A stretch of 64,000 nucleotides of DNA from Hyphomicrobiales bacterium (GTDB lineage Bacteria; Pseudomonadota; Alphaproteobacteria; Rhizobiales; Xanthobacteraceae). The stretch covers positions 124,001 to 188,000 of the forward strand of contig JAFKKG010000015.1 of assembly GCA_017305715.1 (NCBI GenBank), written 5' to 3'. A program made the translations under genes and the position numbers. The notes beneath the pieces are model-generated. The model was given only the letters and a program-made list of their open reading frames with translations. It was not told the DNA's origin and searched no databases. Positions 7,789 through 16,480 of this stretch are shown here, one piece after another; positions within the stretch are counted from its first letter, which is position 1; the number at the start of each line of letters is the position of its first letter.

Positions 7789-9071
7789 TGGCGCGACCGG
7801 TTTTTATTGTCGACGGCAGCCGCACGCCGTTCCTGAAGGCGCGCTCCGGTCCCGGACCCTTCACCCCCGTCGATCTCGCCGTGCAATGCGGCCGGCCGCT
7901 ATTGGCGCGGCAGCCGTTTGCGCCGACCGCATTCGACCAGGTGATCCTGGGCTGCGTCAACGTGATCGCCGACGAGATGAACCCGGCGCGGGTCGCCGCA
8001 CTCCGGCTCGGCATGGGCGAAAAAATGGTCGCCTTCACCGTGCAGATCAATTGTGGCTCCGGCATGCAGTCGATCGATACCGGATACCGCTACATCCGCG
8101 AGGGCGTCTCCGATCTGATCCTCGCCGGTGGCGCCGAAGCCCTGAGCCACGCGCCGCTGGTCTGGCCGCAGCAGGGCGTGCGCTGGTTTGCGGGGCTTGC
8201 GGGGGCGCGAGGTATCGGTGCCAAAATCATGGCGGCGCTGAAGGTGCGGCCGTCCTATTTGAAGCCGATCATCGGCCTCGAACGCGGGCTGACCGATCCC
8301 ATCACCGAACTCAACATGGGACAAACCGCCGAAGTGGTCGGGCATCTCTTCGGCATCAACCGCGCGCAGTCGGACGCCTACGCCGCCGAAAGCCACAAGC
8401 GGCTCGCCAATGCCCAGTCGCAGGGTTTTCTGAAGGGCGAGGTCGAAACCGCCTTCGCGCGCGACGGCAAATTCTACGACCATGATGACGGCGTGCGGCC
8501 AGACTCGACGCCGGAGACGCTGGCAAAACTGAAGCCGGTGTTCGAGCGCCCGTGGGGCCAGGTCACCGCCGGCAATTCCTCGCAGATCACCGATGGCGCG
8601 TCCTGGGTGATCCTCGCCTCCGAAAAGGCGGTCGCGAAACACGGCCTGACGCCGAAGGCCGTCATCCTCGACAGCCAATGGTCGGCGCTCGATCCCTCGA
8701 TCATGGGCCTCGGGCCAGTGCTGTCGGCGAGCGAATTGTTGAAGCGCAACAGCCTCTCTTTGCAGGACATCGAGACCTGGGAATTGAACGAGGCCTTTGC
8801 GACCCAGGTGCTGGGCTGTCTCGCCGCCTGGAACGACGAAAAGTTCTGCAAGGAGATTCTGGGCCTCGACGGCGCGGCGGGCGCCATCGACCAGACCAGA
8901 ATGAACGTCGATGGCGGCGCGATCAGCCTTGGCCATCCCGTCGGCTGCAGCGGCAACCGCATCGTGCTGCATCTCGTCAACGCCATGAAGCGATTGGGCA
9001 CCCGCCGCGGCATCGCCACCGAATGTATCGGCGGCGGGCAGGGCGGCGCGATGCTGATAGAGACGGTGTGA
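7788..9071 (+). CDS. Acetyl-CoA acyltransferase (3-ketoacyl-CoA thiolase)
   Basis: A 427-residue thiolase that cleaves 3-ketoacyl-CoA with CoA, the last step of beta-oxidation. The three catalytic elements are present: nucleophilic Cys89 in QINCGSGMQS, His383 in GHPVGCSG, and Cys413 in ECIGGGQGGAM. The NEAFA motif also sits at its usual place. It resembles FadI/FadA proteins. It overlaps fadE by one base (TGATG) and is followed after two bases by the hydratase/dehydrogenase gene, so the two subunits of a trifunctional complex are probably made together. The chain-length preference cannot be told. Confidence 0.93.
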   Translation: MARPVFIVDGSRTPFLKARSGPGPFTPVDLAVQCGRPLLARQPFAPTAFDQVILGCVNVIADEMNPARVAALRLGMGEKMVAFTVQINCGSGMQSIDTGYRYIREGVSDLILAGGAEALSHAPLVWPQQGVRWFAGLAGARGIGAKIMAALKVRPSYLKPIIGLERGLTDPITELNMGQTAEVVGHLFGINRAQSDAYAAESHKRLANAQSQGFLKGEVETAFARDGKFYDHDDGVRPDSTPETLAKLKPVFERPWGQVTAGNSSQITDGASWVILASEKAVAKHGLTPKAVILDSQWSALDPSIMGLGPVLSASELLKRNSLSLQDIETWELNEAFATQVLGCLAAWNDEKFCKEILGLDGAAGAIDQTRMNVDGGAISLGHPVGCSGNRIVLHLVNAMKRLGTRRGIATECIGGGQGGAMLIETV

Positions 9072-9073
9072 TC

Positions 9074-11170
9074 ATGGATTCGAAGATCATGGACGTTCTC
9101 GGCGATCGCGTGCTCGAACTCGGGCCGAAGCCCGATGCAGCCGGGCCGTATCGCAATTTCAAGCTGACCCGCGATTCCGACGGGATCGCCTGGCTGCTGT
9201 TCGATCGCGAAGGCGCCAGCGCCAATACGCTGTCATCGGACCTGATTGAAGAGCTCGACAAGATTCTCGGCGAACTGGAAAGCGCGCGGCCCGCGGGCCT
9301 CGTCATCCGCTCCGCCAAGACCTCCGGGTTCATTGCCGGCGCCGACGTCAACGCATTTCGCGGTGCGAGCGATGTGCTGGCGGTCGAGACCGAAATCGGC
9401 CGCGCCCATGCGGTGATCGACCGGCTCGAAGCGCTGCGGGTGCCGACGGTCGCCGTGATCCACGGCTTCTGCCTCGGCGGCGGTCTTGAAGTGGCATTGG
9501 CCTGCCAGATGCGGATTGCGATCGACGATGCGCGATTTGGTTTTCCCGAGGTGATGCTCGGCCTGCATCCCGGCCTCGGCGGCACCATCCGTTTCACGCA
9601 GCTGGTCAATCCGATGCAGGCGATGACGCTGATGCTAACCGGCAAGACGATCGACGCGCGAAGAGCCAGATCGCTCGGGCTGGTCGACGCGGTGACGCAG
9701 GAACGGCATGTTCGCAATGCGGCAAAGGATGCCGTGTTCGGCCGGCTCAAGCGCGCCGCGCCCGGACCGCTCAACACGCTACTGAATTGGGAGCCGGTGC
9801 GCGGACTGCTCGCTTCACGGATGCGCCGAGAGGCGGCCAAGGCCGCGCCGCAGGAGCACTATCCTGCGCCTTATGCGCTGATCGATCTCTGGCAACGCTA
9901 TGGCGGTGACAAATACGGCATGCTGCGTGCCGAACAGGCGTCATTCGCCAAATTGATGGTGACGCCGACGGCGCAGAACCTGATCCGGGTGTTTTTTCTG
10001 CGCGAGCAGATGAAGAAGCTCGCCGGCAGCGGCAACAGGATCAACCACGTCCACGTCATCGGCGCCGGCGCGATGGGCGGCGATATCGCCGCGTGGTGCG
10101 CCGGGCAGGACATGCGGGTGACGCTGGCCGATATGATGCCCGAGCCGATCGCGGGCGCGATCAAGCGCGCGTCGGAATTGTTCGGCAAGATCCTGCGCAA
10201 GCGCACCGATGTGCGGGATGCGCTGGATCGATTGATGCCGGACATGGGCGGCGAGGGCGTCCGCAACGCCGATCTCATCATCGAGGCGGTGCCGGAAAAA
10301 CTGGCGCTGAAGCAGAAGGTCTATGCCGGGCTCGAGCCGGTCATGAAGCCCGGCGCGATCCTCGCCACCAACACGTCGAGCATTCCGCTGCAGGATCTGC
10401 GCACGAGTTTGCAAAAGCCGGAACGGCTGCTCGGCCTGCATTTCTTCAACCCGGTGTCGCGGCTGCAACTGGTCGAGGTGGTCAGCCATGACGGCACGGA
10501 CGCGCAACTGCTGAAGGAGGCGCTGGCCTTTGTCGGCGCCATCGACCGGCTGCCGCTGCCGGTGAAGAGCTCGCCCGGCTTCCTCGTCAACCGCGCGCTG
10601 ACGCCCTATATGCTGGAAGCGATGGTGATGCTCGACGAGAAGGTCGACAAATCCGTCATCGACGCGGCCGCGAAAAAATTCGGCATGCCAATGGGCCCGA
10701 TCGAACTCGCCGACCAGGTCGGCCTCGATATCTGCCTCGATGTCGGCGACATGCTGCGCTCGAAATTCGGCGATGCGCTGCCGCCGACGCCGGCCTGGCT
10801 GCGCGAGAAGGTCGTCAAGGGCGAACTCGGCCGCAAGACCGGCAAGGGATTTTATATCTGGAAGGATGGCAAGGCGGATACCTCATCGGCCGCGCCCTCC
10901 ACGTCGGAACCGTCGGCCGAGATGATCGACCGGCTGATGCTGCCGATGTCGAATGTCTGCGTCGCCTGCCTGCGCGAAGGCATCGTCGACAATGCCGACG
11001 TGGTCGATGGCGCCGTTATCTTCGGTACCGGCTATGCGCCGTTCCGCGGCGGTCCGCTGAATTATGCGCGCAGCCGCGGCGTCGACAATGTCGTCTCGAC
11101 CTTGCACGCGCTCGCCGGCAAATTCGGCGGCAGGTTCACGCCCGATGCCGGCTGGGAGAATTTCAAGTGA
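9074..11170 (+). CDS. Enoyl-CoA hydratase / 3-hydroxyacyl-CoA dehydrogenase (FadB/FadJ-like)
   Basis: A 698-residue bifunctional alpha subunit for beta-oxidation steps two and three. The N-terminal crotonase domain has both catalytic glutamates (Glu139 in GGGLEVALAC, Glu159 in FPEVMLGLHPGLGG). The middle NAD-binding domain shows VIGAGAMGG near residues 330-340, and LLGLHFFNPV carries the dehydrogenase histidine. The C-terminal helical dehydrogenase domains follow. The frame is open far upstream, but that part is a shadow of the thiolase; the ATG at 9074, two bases after the thiolase stop, is the logical start. Its stop overlaps the GTG start of the thioesterase. FadB and FadJ cannot be separated by sequence alone here. 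Confidence 0.93.
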   Translation: MDSKIMDVLGDRVLELGPKPDAAGPYRNFKLTRDSDGIAWLLFDREGASANTLSSDLIEELDKILGELESARPAGLVIRSAKTSGFIAGADVNAFRGASDVLAVETEIGRAHAVIDRLEALRVPTVAVIHGFCLGGGLEVALACQMRIAIDDARFGFPEVMLGLHPGLGGTIRFTQLVNPMQAMTLMLTGKTIDARRARSLGLVDAVTQERHVRNAAKDAVFGRLKRAAPGPLNTLLNWEPVRGLLASRMRREAAKAAPQEHYPAPYALIDLWQRYGGDKYGMLRAEQASFAKLMVTPTAQNLIRVFFLREQMKKLAGSGNRINHVHVIGAGAMGGDIAAWCAGQDMRVTLADMMPEPIAGAIKRASELFGKILRKRTDVRDALDRLMPDMGGEGVRNADLIIEAVPEKLALKQKVYAGLEPVMKPGAILATNTSSIPLQDLRTSLQKPERLLGLHFFNPVSRLQLVEVVSHDGTDAQLLKEALAFVGAIDRLPLPVKSSPGFLVNRALTPYMLEAMVMLDEKVDKSVIDAAAKKFGMPMGPIELADQVGLDICLDVGDMLRSKFGDALPPTPAWLREKVVKGELGRKTGKGFYIWKDGKADTSSAAPSTSEPSAEMIDRLMLPMSNVCVACLREGIVDNADVVDGAVIFGTGYAPFRGGPLNYARSRGVDNVVSTLHALAGKFGGRFTPDAGWENFK

Positions 11171-11598
11171 CCGAAACGCATCTGCACGCCCCGCCGAATG
11201 GCGAAACCGAACCGCGCGGCGATCTCTGCACGCGAACCATCGCGATGCCGGCCGACACCAACGCCAATGGCGACATCTTCGGTGGCTGGCTGCTGAGCCA
11301 GATGGATATCGGCGGCGGTGTGTTTGCTTCCAAGATCGCGAAGTCGCGCACCGTGACGGTCGCGATCGATGCGATGAATTTCCGCAAGGCGGTCTATGTC
11401 GGCGACCTCGTATCCGTGCACGCCACGCTGGTGCGGGTCGGCCGGACCTCGATCACGGTGCATATCGAGGCCTGGGTGCTGCGCCGCAAGGAGATGCAGT
11501 CGATCCTGGTCACCGACGGCAATTTTACCTATGTCTCGATCGACGAGCAGGGCCACCCGCAGGTGATCCAGCGGGATGGCATGCCGATCGCCACCTAA
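11167..11598 (+). CDS. Acyl-CoA thioesterase, hotdog fold (YciA-like)
   Basis: A 143-residue hotdog-fold thioesterase that hydrolyses acyl-CoA to free acid and CoA. The family motif is TNANGDIFGGWLLSQMD (about residues 31-47); these enzymes work as oligomers. The start is a GTG that overlaps the stop of the preceding gene (GTGA at 11167-11170), so it is probably translated by coupling. As the last gene of the fad operon it could recover CoA or relieve acyl-CoA build-up. It faces the BA14K-like gene tail to tail with only four bases between. Confidence 0.88.
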   Translation: MTETHLHAPPNGETEPRGDLCTRTIAMPADTNANGDIFGGWLLSQMDIGGGVFASKIAKSRTVTVAIDAMNFRKAVYVGDLVSVHATLVRVGRTSITVHIEAWVLRRKEMQSILVTDGNFTYVSIDEQGHPQVIQRDGMPIAT

Positions 11599-11602
11599 AT
11601 CC

Positions 11603-12037
11603 TTACGGGCAGGGGCGCTCGTAACCGTCACGGCCGATGAAGGTGCCGCGCTGCGGATCATAGCTCCGTGCGCGCATGCAGCGCGGCGTGTCGTCGTACA
11701 CCCGGGGCGGCGGCGGCGCGATGTACTGCGCTTCCATGCCGCAATAGCGCGGCGAAACCGCCACCCAGCCGCCGGGTTGCTCCACATAACAGCCATTGTT
11801 GTAATAGCGGTAGCCGCCCGGGCGCGGCTCGCCCTGCGACGCAATGGCAGCGCCGGTGCCGGCGCCGAGGATGGCGCCCGCCGCCGCGCCGCCGCGCCCG
11901 CCCAGCGCGCCGCCGACCAGGCCGCCGAGCACGCCGCCGACGATCGCGCCGCCGACGGCATCCTGTGCCGCGGCCTGCTGGGCCGGCGCGCAGATCGCGA
12001 GGGCCAGAAGCGCCGTGACCGCGAATTTCGATACCAT
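11603..12037 (-). CDS. Exported BA14K-like protein with glycine zipper
   Basis: A 144-residue exported protein. A signal peptide ends near AAAQD (residues 22-26). A glycine-zipper stretch follows (about residues 29-66, GGAIVGGVLGGLVGG and similar), which in other proteins inserts in or packs against membranes. The C-terminal motif CMRARSYDPQRGTFIGRDGY...PCP matches the BA14K family, named from a Brucella immunoreactive protein. Four cysteines (83, 99, 120, 143) could form disulphides in the periplasm. The start at 12037 has a clear GGAGG site. The open frame upstream to 12181 is not needed. Confidence 0.82.
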   Translation of the reverse strand: MVSKFAVTALLALAICAPAQQAAAQDAVGGAIVGGVLGGLVGGALGGRGGAAAGAILGAGTGAAIASQGEPRPGGYRYYNNGCYVEQPGGWVAVSPRYCGMEAQYIAPPPPRVYDDTPRCMRARSYDPQRGTFIGRDGYERPCP

Positions 12038-12269
12038 GTCAGTCCTCCAAACGTGTCGCAAATCACTGAATTCCGGGCGGACACTGGCGATGACTAGCCC
12101 CCAGGTCAAGCCTGCGCGACGGCTGTTTGTCCCGCGAATCCGTATTGCCCCGGCCTTGCGGGGCGCCGATTCGCCGGGCAATCGTCGTTGACGTTTTCGT
12201 GCGTGCGGCTGAGGAACATTTAGGCAGGCGCTCCGTTGTTGGCGCGGAATGCCATCGAGGCTGGGTCAT

Positions 12270-12461
12270 ATGTCGGATAGCTACATCATCGAAGTCAGTT
12301 CGGAGGCCGCCGGAATCGTCGTGCGCGGCCCCGGCGGTTATCGTTTCTTCGCGGCGTCGCACCGCTTCAGCCGGCTGGAAGGCCGGATCTTCCGCAACGC
12401 CCGCGAGGCCGAGCGGGCGGCGCGGCGTCTCGCCAGCGGCGCTCTGTCGTTGGCGTCGTAG
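12270..12461 (+). CDS. Small conserved-looking hypothetical protein
   Basis: A 63-residue soluble protein starting MSDSYIIEVSSEAAGIVV and ending in an Arg/Ala-rich helix (about residues 43-60, REAERAARRLASGALSL). It has a normal amino-acid composition and no signal peptide or membrane segment. An upstream ATG at 12249 would add seven residues. It converges with the gene on the other strand, with one base between their ends. I do not recognise a function. Confidence 0.55.
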   Translation: MSDSYIIEVSSEAAGIVVRGPGGYRFFAASHRFSRLEGRIFRNAREAERAARRLASGALSLAS

Positions 12462-12462
12462 T

Positions 12463-13605
12463 TCAGGTCTGGCCGATCAGCCGCTTGCAGAAAGCGGCGC
12501 TGTCGCTGACCGCATCGCGCCCTTTCCAGACCAGGCCGGACAGCAAGCCTTGGCCGCGCGCGCCGCGCAGTTGCAGGATGTGGCCGAGTTCGGCGGGAAA
12601 CCGGCCGACTTCAACTTCGACATCGGCCACGATCTTGGCCCGGATATCGCGCAGCCGCGCCCCCCATTCGGACGCGGCGAATTCGCGGATGCCGGCCTGG
12701 ATCGCTGCCTCGGTGCTGTCGATGTCGGCGAGGATATCGCGCCCGGCGACGACACGGTTCTTCTTCAGGGCCACGCGCAAGGCGATGCGCTTGTCGTCGA
12801 TCTGGTCCAGCACCATCGAGACCGATATCGCATAGGGCGTGGCGGCAACGTCGACGGCGCGCCGGCTGCGCGCGGGTTTGGTGGCAAGGCGGATCAGCTC
12901 GCGCGGTGTCTTGAGGCGGCCGGCGACCAGCGCCAGTGCGAAGGGCACCGCATCGGGGTCCTTCTTCCGGAATGCATCCAGCAGGCCCATGATCTTGTCG
13001 ACCTGCGCATCGTCGAATTTCGGGATCTTGTCCGGCAGCGCCTTGCCGAAACCGGCCAGCGCCTCACGTGCGCGGAGCGCGCCCATGATCTTGACGAGGT
13101 CGCCATAGACCGATGGCGAAGCCGTGTAGGAGGCAAGCTTGGTGCGCGCCCGTTCCGCGCCCTCCGCCGAAGCCAGATTGCCCTCCAGCGATTTTGCGAC
13201 CTTGGTCTGGAATACCGCTGCCGTCTGCTGCGCCTCCTTCGCCTTGTTGGAAGCGATGAAGCCCCTCATCTGGTCTTCGTAGTCGCGGGCCATGATCGGC
13301 AAGAGGTCGCGGTTGATCCATTCCCAGATCGGCGTGAGGGACGTCCGTCCAATCCGGCCCGTATTGGCGTGCTCCGGCGCGCCGGCGACCAGCAGCGGCT
13401 CCAGCGGCGCGAAGAAATATTTGGCCGGGGTCGGGGCCTCGTTCGGGCCGTCCGGACGCAGCTCGGCGCGCAGCCGGGCCTGCAGGTCCGCGGTACCCGG
13501 CATATCGACGCCGCACATCTCCAGCCGCTCCAGCTCGGTGAGCAGGCAGCTACGCGTCAGCGGGCTCAACCGCTGGAGGAATTCCCAGATTCGATCGACC
13601 CGCAT
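12463..13605 (-). CDS. Hypothetical protein, ~380 residues
   Basis: A soluble, mostly helical, Ala/Arg/Lys-rich protein with no signal peptide, membrane helix or catalytic motif that I recognise. Its composition is that of a real protein, unlike the 524-residue frame on the opposite strand, which has the repetitive look of an antisense shadow. I chose the ATG at 13605 (MRVDRIWEFLQRLSPLTRS); the frame extends to a TTG at 13680. It has no operon partner: a small gene converges at its end, and a carboxymuconolactone decarboxylase-like gene lies 227 bases upstream on the same strand. Function unknown. Confidence 0.7.
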   Translation of the reverse strand: MRVDRIWEFLQRLSPLTRSCLLTELERLEMCGVDMPGTADLQARLRAELRPDGPNEAPTPAKYFFAPLEPLLVAGAPEHANTGRIGRTSLTPIWEWINRDLLPIMARDYEDQMRGFIASNKAKEAQQTAAVFQTKVAKSLEGNLASAEGAERARTKLASYTASPSVYGDLVKIMGALRAREALAGFGKALPDKIPKFDDAQVDKIMGLLDAFRKKDPDAVPFALALVAGRLKTPRELIRLATKPARSRRAVDVAATPYAISVSMVLDQIDDKRIALRVALKKNRVVAGRDILADIDSTEAAIQAGIREFAASEWGARLRDIRAKIVADVEVEVGRFPAELGHILQLRGARGQGLLSGLVWKGRDAVSDSAAFCKRLIGQT

Positions 13606-13832
13606 CGCAGCGATTTTCCGATATCTGGCCGGGTGAAGTGGAGTGTTTCCCGCGCCAGCAACCGCAGCGTAGTCACGCAAACGTTAAGAACGGCAAAATA
13701 GCACCGGCGCAATGCAAAATATGCGACGGGAGGGACGCAAGAGAGGGCGCCAAGGCGGTGTGTTCAGGACTTGGTAACCATCGGCGTCGTCAAACGCCAC
13801 CGCCGCATTCCAGCGGAGGCCGCAGACGCGGA

Positions 13833-14219
13833 TTACGCCTTGTCGGCCGCCGCAAACACGTCCCGGCAGGCGGCGACACCGTTGATAGCTGCGGCGATGC
13901 CGACATAGGGCACGAGCTGCATCATGATCTCGACCAGTTCCTCCCGCGTGACGCCGCATCGCATCGCGCCGCCGATATGGGTTCGCAATTGCGGCGCCGC
14001 CGTTCCGAGCGTCGCCAGCGCCGCCACCGTGACGATCTGGCGGGTGCGCGAATCGAGCACCTCGCTCTGGTAGACTTCGCCGTAGATCGTCTCGAGCACA
14101 TAGGTCGCGAGCTGGGGCGCCAGGTCGCCGAGGGATCTGTCGACCTGGTCCGGTGTCTGCCCGAGAATCTCACCGAGTTTTTGTGCGCCGCGGGCGCGGC
14201 GTTGCGGGTCTGACTGCAT
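13833..14219 (-). CDS. Carboxymuconolactone decarboxylase family protein
   Basis: A 128-residue helical protein of the CMD/AhpD superfamily. The conserved segment LRTHIGGAMRCGVTREELVEI (about residues 78-98) carries the histidine seen in this family, but there is no CxxC pair as in peroxidase-active AhpD. It therefore looks more like the decarboxylase-type PcaC branch. No aromatic-degradation genes adjoin it, so its substrate is open. It is divergent from the Bug protein gene with a 106-base shared upstream region. Confidence 0.85.
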   Translation of the reverse strand: MQSDPQRRARGAQKLGEILGQTPDQVDRSLGDLAPQLATYVLETIYGEVYQSEVLDSRTRQIVTVAALATLGTAAPQLRTHIGGAMRCGVTREELVEIMMQLVPYVGIAAAINGVAACRDVFAAADKA

Positions 14220-14325
14220 GCTGGCTTCCTTCTCGCTCTGGTCACGCTAGACTGGCTTGCAGCCGGCCAAGCGTCAATCAAGCCGGTTTCGCTACATGCG
14301 CAAGGAATGACGCATCGGGGGAAAC

Positions 14326-15306
14326 ATGGTCAGCCTCTATCTCAGGATTGCGGCCCTTTGCGCTTGCGTCGCGGTGGCCTCCTTCATCGCTGTGGTGTCG
14401 GCGACGGCGCAAACCTATCCGGCTCAACCGATCAGGGTCTTGATCGGATTTGGGCCCGGCTCGGCCGCGGATATTCTGGCCCGGCTCGTCGGCAAGCAGA
14501 TGGAGGTCAGTCTCGGGCAGCCGATCGTGGTCGAGAACCGACCGGGCAACAGCAGCATGATCGCCGCCGAAACCGTGGCGCGCGCGCAGGCCGATGGCTA
14601 CACGCTCTTCATGGCGACGATCGCCAATACGCTCAATCCGGCGGAGACCAAATCGAATTTCAATCTGGGACGGGATCTGGCGCCGGTCGTCCTGTTGGGC
14701 ACGGTTCCGAACGTGTTGGTGGCGCATCCTTCGGTGCCGGCCAATAACCTGCAGGAGTTGATCGCGCTGGCCAAGAGCAAGCCCGAGACCTTGACGTTCG
14801 GCTCCTCCGGCTATGCCACGGCGAGCTACATGGCAGCCGAGCTGTTCAACGCCAAGGCCGGCACGCAGATTGTGACGGTCCCCTATCAGGGCGGCAGCAA
14901 CCAGGCCGTCTCCGACCTGCTGTCGGGCCGCATCACGCTGATGTTCAATGTGGCGGCAACCCTGGCTCCGCATGTAGAGGCCGGCAAGCTGAAGGCGTTT
15001 GCCGTTGCGCAGTCGAAGCGGGCCTCGATCATGCCTGACGTTCCGACGCTGAGCGAGGCGGGAATGACCGGCTATGACGCCGGAATCTGGATCGGCCTTC
15101 TCGCGCCGGCGGCAACGCCGCCCGCGATCATCGAAAAACTGTCCGCTGCCGCCAACGAGGCGTTGAAGAGCGAGGCGGTTCGCGGCGCGCTGAAACAGCA
15201 GGGCACCGATCCGGTCGGGGGGACGCCAAAGGAGTTTGCCGATTTCATCCGCGCCGATATCGAAAAATGGGTCGCGGTCCTCGCGCTGGCTGGCGCGAAG
15301 AAGTGA
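14326..15306 (+). CDS. Bug/TctC family periplasmic solute-binding protein
   Basis: A 326-residue exported binding protein of the Bug family. The signal peptide is about residues 1-29, ending SATAQ. The family markers YPAQPIRVLIGFGPGSAADI, VVENRPGNSS, VPYQGGSNQAVSDLLSG and the C-terminal GTPKEFADFI are all present. Bug proteins bind small carboxylates and usually serve tripartite tricarboxylate transporters, but many are orphan, and there is no tctA/tctB here. Compared with the second Bug protein in this window (37298-38245), it keeps the ligand-lid segment GMTGYDAGIWIGLLAP. Confidence 0.88.
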   Translation: MVSLYLRIAALCACVAVASFIAVVSATAQTYPAQPIRVLIGFGPGSAADILARLVGKQMEVSLGQPIVVENRPGNSSMIAAETVARAQADGYTLFMATIANTLNPAETKSNFNLGRDLAPVVLLGTVPNVLVAHPSVPANNLQELIALAKSKPETLTFGSSGYATASYMAAELFNAKAGTQIVTVPYQGGSNQAVSDLLSGRITLMFNVAATLAPHVEAGKLKAFAVAQSKRASIMPDVPTLSEAGMTGYDAGIWIGLLAPAATPPAIIEKLSAAANEALKSEAVRGALKQQGTDPVGGTPKEFADFIRADIEKWVAVLALAGAKK

Positions 15307-15472
15307 GCGTGTGGCCCAATGGCCATGCTGTGGTGCGGTTGGCGCTGCAGCGCAAGACGCCTTAACCAGGATTCGCCTTTCGGTGATGCGGCGGCCGTTC
15401 TGGGGAATCTCCCTCGTTGACCCGATCCCGGAACAGCCGCACGATAGGGCGGTTCCATCTCAAGGTATCGCA

Positions 15473-16303
15473 ATGGCCGGATTGTCCAACCGCCAGACTG
15501 AAATTCTCAACATCGCCCGCGCCTTCGGCCGGGTCATGGTGGAAGATCTCGCCAAGCGCTTCGAGGTTTCGGCGCAGACCATCCGCAAAGACCTCAACGA
15601 TCTCTGCGACCAGCGCTCGCTGACGCGGATTCATGGCGGCGCCATCATCGCTTCCGGCGTCGAGAACCTCGCCTATGAAGCGCGCCGCTTCGTTGCCGCC
15701 GAAGAGAAACGCGCGATCGGGATCGCCGCCGCCTCGCGAATTCCGAACGGCTGCTCGCTGTTCATCAATATCGGCACCACGACCGAAGAGGTCGCGAGCG
15801 CGCTGACCTCGCATGAGGATCTGCTCGTCATCACCAACAACCTCAACGTCGCGATGCTGCTGTACCGCCATCCGCGCATCGAGGTGATCGTGGCGGGCGG
15901 CGCGGTGCGCCGCGCCGACGGCGCCGTGATCGGCTCCACCGCGATCAGTCTCATTGGCCAGTTCAAGGTCGACTACGCCATCATCGGCGCCTCCGCGATC
16001 GACGAGGAAGGCGCACTGCTGGATTTCGATTATCGCGAAGTGCAGGCGGCGCAGGCGATCATTGCCAACGCCCGCAGCGTGATGCTGGTCGCCGACCAGA
16101 CCAAGCTGAGGCGCAGCGCGCCGGTGCGCATCGCCCATATCAGCCAGATCCAGACCTTTGTGACCGACGCGGCTCTTCCGGCGGGGTTGGCCAATATCTG
16201 TCATACCCGCGGCATCGAAGTGGTCGAGGCGATGGACAAGCCGGCAGCCGATATCGATGAGGCGGTGACGGAAACGGCATCGACGGTGACACGCTTGCGC
16301 TGA
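15473..16303 (+). CDS. glpR: GlpR-like DeoR family transcriptional regulator
   Basis: A 276-residue DeoR-family repressor. The N-terminal winged helix-turn-helix is at about residues 5-58 (SNRQTEILNIA...VSAQTIRKDLNDLCD...RIHGGAI). The C-terminal sugar-phosphate sensor domain includes NIGTTTEEV and the family pattern VDYAIIGASAIDEEGALLDFDY. It lies 1.2 kb before glpD in the same direction, separated by one outer-membrane protein gene, so control of glpDSTPQUV by glycerol-3-phosphate release is the natural reading. Start at 15473; the longer open frame upstream overlaps the Bug gene and is not needed. A weak inverted repeat (about 16371-16397) follows its stop. Confidence 0.85.
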   Translation: MAGLSNRQTEILNIARAFGRVMVEDLAKRFEVSAQTIRKDLNDLCDQRSLTRIHGGAIIASGVENLAYEARRFVAAEEKRAIGIAAASRIPNGCSLFINIGTTTEEVASALTSHEDLLVITNNLNVAMLLYRHPRIEVIVAGGAVRRADGAVIGSTAISLIGQFKVDYAIIGASAIDEEGALLDFDYREVQAAQAIIANARSVMLVADQTKLRRSAPVRIAHISQIQTFVTDAALPAGLANICHTRGIEVVEAMDKPAADIDEAVTETASTVTRLR

Positions 16304-16480
16304 GGCGCGTCCGGGCTTGTCGCCCCGGCGGCGGTTTCCCCGATAGGGACAGACGTCAGCGTTTCCTGAATATTGACGGGTGTTGCCCGTTCAATACACG
16401 TCCCCATGGCGTAATCGAATAGATTGTGCCGGGTTGAACCCGATGTGGTTCGACGGCGCCTCTCGCCATGGGATACCTTG

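Noticed and set aside
8552-9073. Upstream extension of the FadB/J-like frame
   Set aside because: It lies inside the thiolase gene in another frame; the ATG at 9074 gives the proper family start.
12127-13701. 524-codon plus-strand frame opposite the hypothetical protein
   Set aside because: Composition is that of an antisense shadow (Arg/Gln/Ala/Asp-rich, no structure pattern); the minus-strand frame at 12463-13605 reads as a normal protein.
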